DNA of 64,000 nt from Firm-04 sp045627405 (GCA_045627405.1 JAZQNP010000093.1:1-64000); one strand, 5' to 3'; positions 31,729-40,832 are shown, numbered from the stretch's first letter. Notes: a model not told the origin generated them from the letters alone. Translations and numbers: made by a program.

Positions 31729-32904
31729 ATGATGATTATGGCACTGCTCTCGGAACTGTCTCTGACAGGACTGAGCGACAACGAGATTGTATTTCCGAAG
31801 CTGGGAATTGACCTGCATGTGAACAGTGAGGCGTTTACCGTGTTCGGCGCGACCGTGACATGGTACGGCGTCATCATTACCGTCGGCATGCTGCTGGCGA
31901 TGGTCTACGGCTTTTCGCGGATGCGCAGCTTCGGACTGGATTCCGACCGGGCGATCGACGGCGTCATCGGCGGCGTCATCGGCGGGATCATCGGCGCGAG
32001 AGTGTATTATATCGCATTTCATTGGAGCGAATATGCCGGAGACTGGAAAGCGATTTTCAACATCCGGAACGGCGGACTTGCGATCTACGGCGGCATCATC
32101 GGCGCGCTGCTGATCGGTTCACTGGTCTGCCGGCTGCGGAAGGTTCGCCTGCTGCCGATGTACGATCTTGTGGCACTGGGCTTCCTGATCGGACAGAGCA
32201 TCGGACGCTGGGGCAATTTCACAAATCATGAGGCGTTCGGCGGCAACACGGACAGCATCTTCGGCATGTCGAGCGGACACATCCAGTCGTGGATTGCGTC
32301 TCATTATGCTGACGGCAGTGTGGCGGCATCGGAACCGGTGCATCCGTGCTTTTTCTATGAGTCGATGTGGTGCCTGCTGGGATTTATCCTGCTGCACATC
32401 GTCTCAAAGAAGTGGCGCAAATTTGACGGGCAGATCTTTCTGATGTACATTGTCTGGTACGGTGCGGGCAGATTCTTTATCGAGGGTCTGCGCACGGACA
32501 GTCTCTATCTCGGTACGGTCAAGGTGTCGCAGGCACTTGCGCTTGTTTCGGTCGTCACGGGTATCGTGCTGCTGCTGGTCATGTTCAGCCGTGTGAAGCG
32601 CATGGGAACCGATTACAAGCTCTACTTTGAAACCGCAGAATCCAAAGCACTGCTTGCCGAGGCGGATGCCCGTGAAGATACATGGGCGGAGAAGCACGGC
32701 AAAAAGTCCGGTAAGGACAGCGCAGAGGCGGCGGAAGTCACACATACCCTGCTGGATGCGGATGAAGCGGAGGCTCTTGCAAAAGAGCAGGCAGAAGTGC
32801 TTGCGGAGGCAGAGGATGCTGTCGAAGAAGCGGCAGAAGAGGCAGCGGATGCGGCGGTCAGCGAAGCGGAAGAAGCTGCCGAGGATGTCACAGAAGAAAA
32901 TTGA
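31729..32904 (+). CDS. lgt: Prolipoprotein diacylglyceryl transferase with a long acidic tail
   Basis: Lgt moves diacylglycerol from phosphatidylglycerol to the lipobox Cys of prolipoproteins in the membrane. The 391-residue protein has many hydrophobic spans and family motifs: VTWYGVIITVGMLLA, RNGGLAIYGGIIGALL, the Lgt signature IGQSIGRWGNFTNHEAFGG, HPCFFYESMW and AGRFFIEGLRTDSLYLG. Usual Lgt length is about 260-300; here about 90 extra residues rich in Ala and Glu form a probable acidic helical tail. AGAAAGGATC precedes the ATG cluster. It follows the M16 pair and precedes folD. Confidence 0.94.
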   Translation: MMIMALLSELSLTGLSDNEIVFPKLGIDLHVNSEAFTVFGATVTWYGVIITVGMLLAMVYGFSRMRSFGLDSDRAIDGVIGGVIGGIIGARVYYIAFHWSEYAGDWKAIFNIRNGGLAIYGGIIGALLIGSLVCRLRKVRLLPMYDLVALGFLIGQSIGRWGNFTNHEAFGGNTDSIFGMSSGHIQSWIASHYADGSVAASEPVHPCFFYESMWCLLGFILLHIVSKKWRKFDGQIFLMYIVWYGAGRFFIEGLRTDSLYLGTVKVSQALALVSVVTGIVLLLVMFSRVKRMGTDYKLYFETAESKALLAEADAREDTWAEKHGKKSGKDSAEAAEVTHTLLDADEAEALAKEQAEVLAEAEDAVEEAAEEAADAAVSEAEEAAEDVTEEN

Positions 32905-32949
32905 TACGGCAAAACTGTAAAGCGAAGATATATCAGGAGGAGAAATCAT

Positions 32950-33801
32950 ATGGCACAAATCATTGACGGCAAGAAGATTGCAGCAGATGTCAAAGCGCAG
33001 GTGCGCGCAGAGGTCGAGACGCTGAAAGCGCAGGGTGCAAAGCCGGGACTGGCAGTTGTTCTGGTCGGCAATAACCCCGCATCACGCGTGTATGTCTCCA
33101 ACAAGGAGAAGGACTGTGCGGAGTGCGGCTTTGCATCCTATGAGTACGCACTGCCGGAGGAGACAACGGAGGCGGAGCTGCTGGAACTGGTGGACAAGCT
33201 GAACGGCGATCCCACAGTCAACGGCATTCTCGTGCAGCTTCCGCTGCCGAAGCAGATCTGTGAGCAGACGATTCTGCACGCGATCTCCCCTGCCAAGGAT
33301 GTGGACGCATTTCATCCGGAGAATGTCGGTCATATCATGATCGGAGATTTCAACTTTCTGCCGTGTACGCCCGCGGGTGTCATTGAGATGCTGGATGCCA
33401 TGCAGATTGACATTGCCGGCAAGCACTGTGTCGTCATCGGCAGAAGCAATATTGTCGGCAAGCCGATGGCAATGCTCCTGCTGCACCGCCACGGAACGGT
33501 CACGATCTGTCACTCGCGCACGCCGGATCTTGCAGAGCAGACCCGTCAGGCAGATATTCTGGTTGCGGCGGTCGGAAAGGCGGATTTTGTCACCGCAGAT
33601 ATGGTGAAAGAGGGTGCCGTTGTCATTGACGTCGGCATGAACCGCAATGCGGAGGGCAAGCTGGTCGGTGATGTGTGCTATGACGCGGTCGCGGAGAAAG
33701 CGTCTGCGATTACGCCAGTGCCGGGCGGTGTCGGTCCCATGACCCGTGCCATTCTGATGCGCAATACCCTGACCGCAGCAAAATTGCAGCAAAAACAGTA
33801 A
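32950..33801 (+). CDS. folD: Methylenetetrahydrofolate dehydrogenase/cyclohydrolase
   Basis: FolD interconverts 5,10-methylene-, methenyl- and 10-formyl-tetrahydrofolate. The 283-residue protein shows the catalytic NKEKDCAECG segment (Lys-containing), VNGILVQLPLPKQI, PCTPAGVIEML, the NADP site VVIGRSNIVGKPMAMLLL and PVPGGVGPMTRA. AGGAGG precedes the ATG. It is last in the M16-M16-lgt-folD cluster, and a strong terminator follows. Confidence 0.97.
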   Translation: MAQIIDGKKIAADVKAQVRAEVETLKAQGAKPGLAVVLVGNNPASRVYVSNKEKDCAECGFASYEYALPEETTEAELLELVDKLNGDPTVNGILVQLPLPKQICEQTILHAISPAKDVDAFHPENVGHIMIGDFNFLPCTPAGVIEMLDAMQIDIAGKHCVVIGRSNIVGKPMAMLLLHRHGTVTICHSRTPDLAEQTRQADILVAAVGKADFVTADMVKEGAVVIDVGMNRNAEGKLVGDVCYDAVAEKASAITPVPGGVGPMTRAILMRNTLTAAKLQQKQ

Positions 33802-33810
33802 AAACATATG

Positions 33811-33853
33811 CAAACACCCGCTTCGGACGAGCATTCCGGAGCGGGTGTTTTTT
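33811..33853. terminator. Terminator between folD and the convergent membrane-protein gene
   Basis: AACACCCGCTTCGGA pairs with TTCCGGAGCGGGTGTT around a short loop with a T-run on the plus strand. Confidence 0.88.
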
Positions 33854-33856
33854 GTA

Positions 33857-34438
33857 TCAGATAGTTTCTTTTCGCACGGATACGGAGGCGAGCATGGGTT
33901 CGACGAAGCGATGCGCCTCCAAGCGGATGCCGGTGAACTGCATCAGGAAGACGGCGTCCCGCACCTGAATGAGGTGCATGCAGGCGAGTGTGCCGACCGG
34001 CTCCGACCGCCACCATGCCGTCAGCGTCGGGGAATGATCGAGATACCCGTAGCTGACCTGCGGCGTGCTGTGCATCGGGATTGCCTCACAGAAATACCGC
34101 TGCAATTCTGAACCGGTCAGCGTGCGGATGCGGACGGAGGAAAGCGGTAGCTGCATGACAGTCAGCCGCACATCGCCGCTGCCCACGAAGACCGCATTGC
34201 CGTTTGCCTGTTTTTCCATATGAAAGTCCAGCGGCATGGAAAAGGACAGTGCGCCGTTGCAGCAGACAGCCGGTTTCGGCAGCAGTGTCACCGCGCCGAT
34301 CTGACGGGCAGAACGCAGAGAATGCCGTTTGGCGCGGATTTTCTGCACGAGCATACAGCAAAGAAAGCCTGCGGCTGCGGCAAGCAGCACTGCAATCAGA
34401 AGCTGATGCGCAGAAAACGTGCCGGTCAAAAGCAGCAT
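33857..34438 (-). CDS. Unknown protein with one N-terminal membrane span
   Basis: The 193-residue protein has one hydrophobic segment (about residues 10-31), a basic stretch (KIRAKRHSLRSARQ) and a soluble domain of about 140 residues with mixed strands and helices. I do not recognise the family. It lies 20 bp after the VanY-like gene on the same strand, with a ribosome site AGGAGG, so the two are likely co-transcribed and may act together at the membrane. Confidence 0.65.
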   Translation of the reverse strand: MLLLTGTFSAHQLLIAVLLAAAAGFLCCMLVQKIRAKRHSLRSARQIGAVTLLPKPAVCCNGALSFSMPLDFHMEKQANGNAVFVGSGDVRLTVMQLPLSSVRIRTLTGSELQRYFCEAIPMHSTPQVSYGYLDHSPTLTAWWRSEPVGTLACMHLIQVRDAVFLMQFTGIRLEAHRFVEPMLASVSVRKETI

Positions 34439-34458
34439 GATTTGCCTCCTTTTCGGAA

Positions 34459-35475
34459 TCAGCCGGCGTATGCCGTCACGATAAAGCCGTCAACATTGTT
34501 GCCGGAAATGTCCCATGTGCCGCTCGTCGGCACCGGAACCGCGGTATCGCCGGATGCACTTGCGGGGACATAATAGATCTGATAGGTCTGCTCTGATGTG
34601 CTGTATTCGAGCATGCTCTGCCCGAACTGATATTCGTCTTTGAGCATTTGGAGATATTCTTCGAGGCACAGATTATGCTCCTCGATATAGGCTGCATGCG
34701 GTACGCCGACATAGCGGATTGCGGTATAGGTTGCGCGCTCGCCGGTCTGCTCGGTCTTATCCTGCGGATAGCGGAGAATATAGCCGTAGCTTGCCATGTG
34801 GTCAAACAGCCATGTATACGGAGAAATATAGGAGATGTAATCATAGGAGCCGCTGTTGAGTTTCAGATGCAGCTGCACATCGAGACCGGTTGCAGATTCG
34901 GCATTGCTGTGATCGACACCGGATTCGAGGTAGCCGTAATTGAACATGATCTCAGCATTTTCCGTCGCGGAATAATAGGCACGCATCAGGCGGTTGAACT
35001 GTGCGACTGCTGTTTTGTCGAGTGTGATTTTCCCCGGATAGGAGATTGCATAGGTCGAGGGGCGGTCAGCAGATGTTGAAACCTTGATGAGGTCGGGATC
35101 ATCCTTGGTGAGTGCCGAGGGATGCTCACCGTTGACAAGAATCAGCGTTCCCTTGTGTACAGCATCTTCCATCGTGGTGACATACTGATAATCCGACGGC
35201 AGATCGGCACCGGAGGCATCGGCAGCGGGGTCTGCTCCGGACATTTCGCCGGATGCGCCGCTGTCAGCAGATCCGTTTCCGTTGCCTGCGGAGGCATTGA
35301 CACCGGAGGCTTGGCTGCTGCCGCTTTGCTGCGGATCCGAAGTCTCGTCACCGTGCTTGCCGCAGCTATGTACGCAGGAGCCGAGCAGGAAGATCAAAAT
35401 TACAAGAATGACCGCAGCCACAGTGACGCGGTCCCATCGGATATGACGCCTGCGGCGGGGTTGTTGATAAGCCAT
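34459..35475 (-). CDS. VanY-fold membrane protein without the zinc ligands (probable pseudo-peptidase)
   Basis: The 338-residue protein has an Arg-rich N terminus, a membrane span (about residues 17-33) ending in LGSC, a low-complexity Ser/Gly/Ala linker to about 90 and a C-terminal domain related to peptidase M15B. Landmarks line up with the active homologue at 26133-27503 (HMASYGYILRYPQDK with WKYGFILRYPEGK; IRYVG with VRYLG). The zinc motif SEHQTGLAFD is AESATGLDVQ here (residues 192-201), and ESWHVRYLG is TYTAIRYVG. All metal ligands in those motifs are therefore lost. It may bind peptidoglycan or regulate an active enzyme. AAAGGAG precedes ATG 35475. Confidence 0.78.
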   Translation of the reverse strand: MAYQQPRRRRHIRWDRVTVAAVILVILIFLLGSCVHSCGKHGDETSDPQQSGSSQASGVNASAGNGNGSADSGASGEMSGADPAADASGADLPSDYQYVTTMEDAVHKGTLILVNGEHPSALTKDDPDLIKVSTSADRPSTYAISYPGKITLDKTAVAQFNRLMRAYYSATENAEIMFNYGYLESGVDHSNAESATGLDVQLHLKLNSGSYDYISYISPYTWLFDHMASYGYILRYPQDKTEQTGERATYTAIRYVGVPHAAYIEEHNLCLEEYLQMLKDEYQFGQSMLEYSTSEQTYQIYYVPASASGDTAVPVPTSGTWDISGNNVDGFIVTAYAG

Positions 35476-35504
35476 GAAAGACTGCTCCTTTTCTTTTGAA
35501 AAAA

Positions 35505-35534
35505 GCACAGTCTCACGCGGGTGTGAGACTGTGC
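35505..35534 (-). terminator. Terminator of the pspA-like gene
   Basis: GCACAGTCTCAC and GTGAGACTGTGC form a perfect 12-bp stem; on the minus strand a T-run follows. It separates pspA from the VanY-like gene. Confidence 0.9.
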
Positions 35535-35561
35535 CGCATGTTCACATGCTTGATTTTTTGA

Positions 35562-36317
35562 TCAGACCTCTGCGGGGGTCTCTGCCGCAGCCGCTGCGAC
35601 CTCTGCTTCGAGTGCAGCCAGATCGTCTGCGAGCGTTGCCTCGGAGGGCATCATGCCCATCTCGGTCATGAGGCGTTCCAGCTCTGTATCGACCTTTGCA
35701 TTGCGTTCAAGCTCCTCGAAGGTTGCGACCTCTTCGGGCTTGCCGGCACCGATGATCTCGCTGAATGCAGCAGCCTCAGCCTCTTTGCGCTCGATCTTCT
35801 CCTCCATCTTGGAGAGCTTATCGAAGCTGCTGTGGGTGTCGATGCCGCCGATGGACTGTGCCAGCTCTTTGGTGGTATCCGCCATCTGCGAACGGGCAAT
35901 GAGCATTGCCTCGCGGGATTTTGCTTCCTGCATCTTTGCTTTCAGGGTTTCGACCTGTGCGCGGATTGCCTCGGTCTGGTTGGAGATGGTCTCATACATT
36001 TCGCGGTAATTTGCGACATCTTCATCCGCCTTGACCTTGCTTGCGAGGGCTTTCTTTGCGAGTTCGGTATCGCCTGCTTTCAGAGCAGCTTTTGCGCGGG
36101 ATTCCCAGCTTGCAGAAACTGCGCACGCATTGCGGTACTGTTTTTCGACCATGCGCTCACTGGCAACAGCCTTGCCGAGAGCCTGTGTAGACTTGGTGAG
36201 TTCCTTCTGCATGTCTGCGATGATCTGCTTTACCAGCTTTTCCGGATCCTCCGCCTTGTCGAGCATATCATTGATATTCGCCTTAAAAATATCACTGATT
36301 CGTGAGAAAATGCCCAT
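35562..36317 (-). CDS. pspA: PspA/IM30-family membrane-stress protein
   Basis: The 251-residue protein starts MGIFSRISDIFKANINDMLD, then AEDPEKLVKQIIADMQKEL, the classic PspA/IM30 N terminus, and is otherwise nearly all coiled coil (Ala/Glu/Lys-rich to about residue 200) with a short acidic tail. PspA/Vipp1 proteins are bacterial ESCRT-III relatives that bind stressed membranes. It is monocistronic with a consensus promoter and terminator. No pspB/C or liaF genes are adjacent. Confidence 0.92.
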   Translation of the reverse strand: MGIFSRISDIFKANINDMLDKAEDPEKLVKQIIADMQKELTKSTQALGKAVASERMVEKQYRNACAVSASWESRAKAALKAGDTELAKKALASKVKADEDVANYREMYETISNQTEAIRAQVETLKAKMQEAKSREAMLIARSQMADTTKELAQSIGGIDTHSSFDKLSKMEEKIERKEAEAAAFSEIIGAGKPEEVATFEELERNAKVDTELERLMTEMGMMPSEATLADDLAALEAEVAAAAAETPAEV

Positions 36318-36393
36318 CTCTGAACCCTCCTGTAATGATCATGTTATGTGAAAAGTGGGCGGGAATTTCCACAGCCCGCCGCTGTGCATTTTC

Positions 36394-36422
36394 ATTATAA
36401 CAGAGTTTTCGCGGTTTGTCAA
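36394..36422 (-). promoter_or_regulatory. Promoter of the pspA-like gene
   Basis: Minus strand: TTGACA (36417-36422), 17 bp, TATAAT (36394-36399). Confidence 0.8.
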
Positions 36423-36462
36423 GCAAAAACTGTCCGATTTCATGAAAATGAAACAATTTCGG

Positions 36463-37464
36463 TCACAGGTTTTTCTGCGTAAAATTCCAGCTGTCTTTGC
36501 ACATTGTCAGCAGATCGGAATGCGCCTCCCAGCGGAGCAGTGTCTTTGCTTTTGAGGCATCGGCATAGGACTCTGCGATGTCGCCGTCTCTGCGCGGGGC
36601 GACCTCGTAGGGCAGCGTTTTACCGCAGGCAGCTTCGTAGGCATGCAGCACCTCAAAGACGGAAGAGCCGTTTCCGGTGCCGAGATTGATGGCTTCAAAC
36701 CCGCGCAGTGTCTGCGCGTAATGCAGTGCGCATAGATGTCCCTTTGCGAGATCGACCACATGGATATAGTCGCGGATGCCGGTGCCGTCGGGTGTGTCGT
36801 AGTCATCACCGAAGATGTTCAGGTGTTCGAGCTGTCCAAGTGCGACCTTGGCGATAAACGGCACGAGATTGTTCGGGATGCCGTTCGGATTTTCACCGAT
36901 ATATCCGGAGGGATGCGCGCCGATCGGGTTGAAATAGCGCAGGGAGACGATTGCCCATTCCGGATCTGCGGCTGCCGTATCCATGAGTATCTGCTCAATC
37001 ATCTGTTTTGTCCAGCCGTATGGATTGGTTGCAGAGGTCGGCATATTCTCTGTAAACGGCACGGGATTGTGCATGCCGTAGACGGTGGCGGAGCTGGAAA
37101 ATACGATTTTCTTGCAGCCGTTTGCTGCCATCGCTTCCAGCAGATTGAGTGTACCCGTGAGATTATTGTGATAATAGCGCAGGGGGATCTGACAGGATTC
37201 CCCGACGGCTTTCAGTCCTGCAAAGTGAATGACCGCATCGGCTTTGTTCTCCGAAAAGAAGCGGAAAACGGCGTCTCTGTCGCAGAGATCCAGCTCTGCG
37301 AGTGCGGGACGCTGCCCAGTAATCTTGGCGATGTGATCCAGCGCATCCGGCTTGCTGTTGGAGAAATTATCAATGACCGTGACCGAAAAGCCCGCCTGCT
37401 GCAATTCGACGACCGTATGGCTGCCGATAAAACCGGCACCGCCGGTGACAACGATATGTGACAT
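36463..37464 (-). CDS. galE: UDP-glucose 4-epimerase
   Basis: GalE interconverts UDP-glucose and UDP-galactose (Leloir pathway, surface glycan precursors). The 333-residue protein has the NAD site VTGGAGFIGSHTVVEL, the FSSSATVYG segment and the catalytic pair in NPYGWTKQMIEQ (YxxxK-like with W between; active Tyr and Lys). ATG 37464 has GGAG at good spacing. It lies 39 bp after the MurL-like gene and may be the last gene of a transketolase-MurL-GalE transcript. No galK/T nearby. Confidence 0.95.
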   Translation of the reverse strand: MSHIVVTGGAGFIGSHTVVELQQAGFSVTVIDNFSNSKPDALDHIAKITGQRPALAELDLCDRDAVFRFFSENKADAVIHFAGLKAVGESCQIPLRYYHNNLTGTLNLLEAMAANGCKKIVFSSSATVYGMHNPVPFTENMPTSATNPYGWTKQMIEQILMDTAAADPEWAIVSLRYFNPIGAHPSGYIGENPNGIPNNLVPFIAKVALGQLEHLNIFGDDYDTPDGTGIRDYIHVVDLAKGHLCALHYAQTLRGFEAINLGTGNGSSVFEVLHAYEAACGKTLPYEVAPRRDGDIAESYADASKAKTLLRWEAHSDLLTMCKDSWNFTQKNL

Positions 37465-37503
37465 ATCTTTCACTCCGTTCTGAGATCCGGCATATCCGCC
37501 GGT

Positions 37504-38874
37504 TTATTCTGCGTTGCAGTATTGGGTGACGCAATCGTGCCGCACCAGCTCTGCCAGCTGCGGCGGCAGATTGTGCCGGTCATCCCATTCTTTTCCGAAT
37601 GTGGGCGCGATCGTGTGATATTCCGCATAGAGCGGCGAAGCCTTGTATGCTTTCAGCAGCAGCGGCAGCGGTTCGCCGTGTTGTTCCGCCCGTGCAGCCG
37701 CAAGGCAGAGGGAGATGTTCACCTCTTTGCGGCTGCCGACGCATTCAAACGGCTTATTCGGCAGCGCACCGCACAGTTCTTTGAGAACCGGCTCCATTTC
37801 CGGCAGATTGAAGATGTCCGAACGCAGCAGCCGCACAATCTCCGCATAGGGCAGGAACGGCGACAAAATCACCGCGACGAACAGGCATTTTGCGCAGTGT
37901 CCGCACCATTTGTCCTCCTTTGCGCCGGCATTGCAGCTCCGGAAGATCTCGTGATACGCAGTCGGAAGCGATGCAAAATACCGCGCAATCTGGAATTCTG
38001 TCAGCGGGCGCAGCAGACTGAAATAGCGCACGCCGGTTTTCAGATAGGCTTTCTCATATGCAGCGAAATCGCGCTCAAACGCATAGCTTTTGGAATACTG
38101 GTGATTGACTTCCGCTTCACTGACGGTTGCTTCGCTTGCCGAGGATTCGTTCGAGAGAATGACAGATTGCAGGCCGTGCAGATATGCCGTCAGCACCGAG
38201 GAGAATGCGACAATCGCGGAAAACGGCGTGTGACCGTTCAAAAAGCCGCGCTTGTTGCATTCCAGCATATTGGGATCCAGTGTGCGCTTCGGTTCGAGAA
38301 TGCGCGCCTTCGGGATGCCTGCATAAAGCGCAGCCTGCTCCGAGGAATCGCGGTGATTGATCTGAAACGCAAACGCATCACCGAGCTGATCTTTGAGCAG
38401 ATTCAGCGTGACAATCGAATCCTTGCCGCCGCCGACCGGAATCAGCTTGCCGGAGAGCGGCTTTTGCGCTTGTGCATCGGGCAGTGCATCGCCCTCACAG
38501 ACAATCTGCATGAAGCTGTCAAAATCGGTCTCAATACCGTTGCGGTAGAAAAATTCACCGAGTCCCCCGAAATACAGCCGTTTCCACCACTCCGCCTGCT
38601 CCGGTGTGATCTGCTGCCGGATGCGCACGGTCGGGGAACAGGTGATCTTCCAGTAGCTGACCAGCTCTGTCATGCCGAGCGAGAAGATCAGACGTTGCAG
38701 CGCGGGAGCGCTGAGATCAGGTTCTTCGCAGGGGATTTCCCATGTCGGCGCAAAGCTGCACAAGCCGGTGATTTCAAACTGATAGGTAATGCACAGTTTG
38801 CCGGATGTATACCGATCGGAAGCTCCGTGAAAAATAAATTCAGGATACTGCTCCCGCAGCGCGGTGAATGTCAT
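37504..38874 (-). CDS. MurL-like UDP-MurNAc-L-Ala-L-Glu epimerase homologue
   Basis: The 456-residue protein has the ATP-pyrophosphatase-type loop PVGGGKDSIVTLNLLK near its middle, a Cys-rich segment KWCGHCAKCLFVAVILSPFL and ILSNESSASEATV. The architecture recalls MurL of Xanthomonas, which epimerises the terminal L-Glu of UDP-MurNAc-L-Ala-L-Glu to D-Glu using ATP, an alternative to MurI plus MurD. The assignment is from memory of the family pattern, so moderate. No murD2 partner is adjacent. GGAGG lies 6 bp before ATG 38874. Alternative: an uncharacterised PP-loop enzyme. Confidence 0.65.
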   Translation of the reverse strand: MTFTALREQYPEFIFHGASDRYTSGKLCITYQFEITGLCSFAPTWEIPCEEPDLSAPALQRLIFSLGMTELVSYWKITCSPTVRIRQQITPEQAEWWKRLYFGGLGEFFYRNGIETDFDSFMQIVCEGDALPDAQAQKPLSGKLIPVGGGKDSIVTLNLLKDQLGDAFAFQINHRDSSEQAALYAGIPKARILEPKRTLDPNMLECNKRGFLNGHTPFSAIVAFSSVLTAYLHGLQSVILSNESSASEATVSEAEVNHQYSKSYAFERDFAAYEKAYLKTGVRYFSLLRPLTEFQIARYFASLPTAYHEIFRSCNAGAKEDKWCGHCAKCLFVAVILSPFLPYAEIVRLLRSDIFNLPEMEPVLKELCGALPNKPFECVGSRKEVNISLCLAAARAEQHGEPLPLLLKAYKASPLYAEYHTIAPTFGKEWDDRHNLPPQLAELVRHDCVTQYCNAE

Positions 38875-38950
38875 AAAATGCCTCCAAAAGACACGGAATC
38901 CGGAGCGCGGAATCGTTTGCAATCCGCACCCCGAACTCTCTGTCCTGTAA

Positions 38951-39898
38951 TTATTTTGCTTTGACTGCCTCGCGTGCGACCTCTGCGATATGCTCGGCAG
39001 AAAGACCGAACTGTCTGAGCAGATCGACCGCCGGACCGGAGTGGCCGAATGTGTCATTGACACCGATTCTGCGGACGGGTACCGGGCAGCTCTCGCAGAC
39101 GCATTCTGCAACTGCGGAGGCGAGACCGCCGATGATGTTGTGCTCCTCTGCGGTGATGATCGTACCGCATTCCTTTGCCGCTTTGCGGATCAGCTCGGTA
39201 TCCAGCGGCTTAATCGTGTGAATGTTGATCACGCGCGCGGAGATGCCTTCCTGTGCCAGCGTATCTGCGGCAATCAGTGCTTCATTGACCAGCAGACCGG
39301 TGGCGACGATGGCAACATCATTGCCCTCGCGCAGCGTCACGCCCTTGCCCAGCTCAAATTTGTAGGTTGCCGGATCGTTGATGACCGGCACAGCCAGCCG
39401 TCCGAAGCGGCAGTAAACCGGACCGTCGTGCAGAATGGCAGCTTCCACGGCGGCTCTTGCCTCGGTGTCGTCCGCGGGATTGATGACGACCATGCCGGGA
39501 ATGGTGCGCATGAGCGCGAGATCCTCGCAGCACTGATGCGTTGCACCGTCCTCACCGACGGAGATGCCTGCATGTGTTGCGCCGATTTTCACATTGAGAT
39601 GCGGATAACCGATGCTGTTGCGCACGATTTCGTAGGCTCTGCCTGCTGCGAACATCGCAAACGAGGATGCAAACGGAATCATGCCTGCGGCGGCAAGTCC
39701 GGCTGCAACGCCCATCATATTGGCTTCTGCGATGCCGCAGTCATAGAAGCGGTCGGGATATGCCTTTTTGAACGTGCCGGTTTTGGTTGCGGCAGCGAGG
39801 TCGGCATCGAGCACGACCAGATTTTCATATTTTTCAGCCAGTGCGGCAAGTGCTTCGCCGTAGCTTTCGCGTGTTGCCTTCTTGATCACATCGCTCAT
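38951..39898 (-). CDS. Transketolase, C-terminal subunit
   Basis: The 315-residue protein corresponds to the pyrimidine-binding and C-terminal domains of transketolase: VVLDADLAAATKTGTFKKAY, FYDCGIAEANMMGVAAGLAA, GATHAGISVGEDGATHQCCE and a C-terminal domain with ISARVINIHTIKPLD. Its ATG overlaps the N-terminal subunit stop by 4 bp. The two halves form a split transketolase, common in Clostridia, for the non-oxidative pentose phosphate pathway; split DXS-like enzymes are a less likely alternative. Confidence 0.93.
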   Translation of the reverse strand: MSDVIKKATRESYGEALAALAEKYENLVVLDADLAAATKTGTFKKAYPDRFYDCGIAEANMMGVAAGLAAAGMIPFASSFAMFAAGRAYEIVRNSIGYPHLNVKIGATHAGISVGEDGATHQCCEDLALMRTIPGMVVINPADDTEARAAVEAAILHDGPVYCRFGRLAVPVINDPATYKFELGKGVTLREGNDVAIVATGLLVNEALIAADTLAQEGISARVINIHTIKPLDTELIRKAAKECGTIITAEEHNIIGGLASAVAECVCESCPVPVRRIGVNDTFGHSGPAVDLLRQFGLSAEHIAEVAREAVKAK

Positions 39899-40740
39899 GC
39901 CAACGCCTCCAATCTTTCCAGCTCAGCGGTCAGCTCCGCCATCGCCTTTTCGTACTGCTCGGTGTTCGGTGCAGAGCCGTGCCAGCCGACCTGATTCTCC
40001 ATGAAGGAAACGCCCTTGCCCTTTGTCGAATGCTGGATGATGGCAACCGGCTGCATCGTGACGCGCTCCGCCTCACGGAATGCGCGGTCGATGTCATCAA
40101 AATCATGTGCATCCATCTCGATCACATACCAGCCGAATGCGCGGAATTTATCGGGGATCGGCTCCGGAGAGCAGACCTCGGTGATTTTGCCGTCGATTTG
40201 CAGACCGTTGTTGTCCACGACCGCAATGAGGTTATCCAGACCGTAATGCGCCGCGAACATGGCAGCTTCCCAGACCTGTCCCTCCTCGATTTCACCGTCT
40301 CCCAGGACGGTGTAGACGCGGTAGTTATCTGCGCGGTGCTTGCCGGCGAGAGCCATGCCGCACGCCGCAGAGATGCCCTGTCCCAGAGAGCCGCTGCTCA
40401 TATCCACGCCGGGGATTGTGATGCACGGATGCCCCTGCAATCTCGCGCCGATGTGGCGGAGAGTTTTCATTTCTTCCATCGGGAAGAAGCCGCGCTCCGC
40501 AAGGGCTGCATAGAGTGCCGGCGCGGTGTGACCCTTGGAAAGCACAAAGCGGTCACGCTCGGCGAAATCGGGATCGTTCGGATACACATGCATTCTTGTG
40601 AAATAGAGATAGGTCAGCAGATCTGCGATGGAGAGCGATCCGCCCGGATGTCCGGATTTTGCGTGATACACGCCTTCAATGATGCCCATGCGGACATGAC
40701 AGGCGTGGATTTGGAGCTGCTTGCGAAGCATATCGTCCAT
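39895..40740 (-). CDS. Transketolase, N-terminal subunit
   Basis: The 281-residue protein is the TPP/Mg-binding half: HAKSGHPGGSLSIADLLTYL, RFVLSKGHTAPALYAALAER, the GDGEIEEGQVWEAAMFAAHY Mg motif and VVDNNGLQIDG. GAAAGGAAG precedes the ATG. It is first in a transcript with the C-terminal subunit, and the MurL-like and galE genes follow on the same strand at 39-76 bp spacing. It links to the FGGY kinase/AraD route only by pathway. Confidence 0.94.
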   Translation of the reverse strand: MDDMLRKQLQIHACHVRMGIIEGVYHAKSGHPGGSLSIADLLTYLYFTRMHVYPNDPDFAERDRFVLSKGHTAPALYAALAERGFFPMEEMKTLRHIGARLQGHPCITIPGVDMSSGSLGQGISAACGMALAGKHRADNYRVYTVLGDGEIEEGQVWEAAMFAAHYGLDNLIAVVDNNGLQIDGKITEVCSPEPIPDKFRAFGWYVIEMDAHDFDDIDRAFREAERVTMQPVAIIQHSTKGKGVSFMENQVGWHGSAPNTEQYEKAMAELTAELERLEALA

Positions 40741-40802
40741 ATTGATTCATCTTCCTTTCTGCTGCGGCATACTGCTGCTGCACTGCACACAAAGCTGCTT
40801 CT

Positions 40803-40831
40803 ATTATACAATATATCCCGGAAAATTGCAA
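40803..40831 (-). promoter_or_regulatory. Promoter of the split transketolase genes
   Basis: Minus strand: TTGCAA (40826-40831), 17 bp, TATAAT (40803-40808). The promoter partly overlaps the end of the XRE gene region. Confidence 0.75.
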
Positions 40832-40832
40832 G

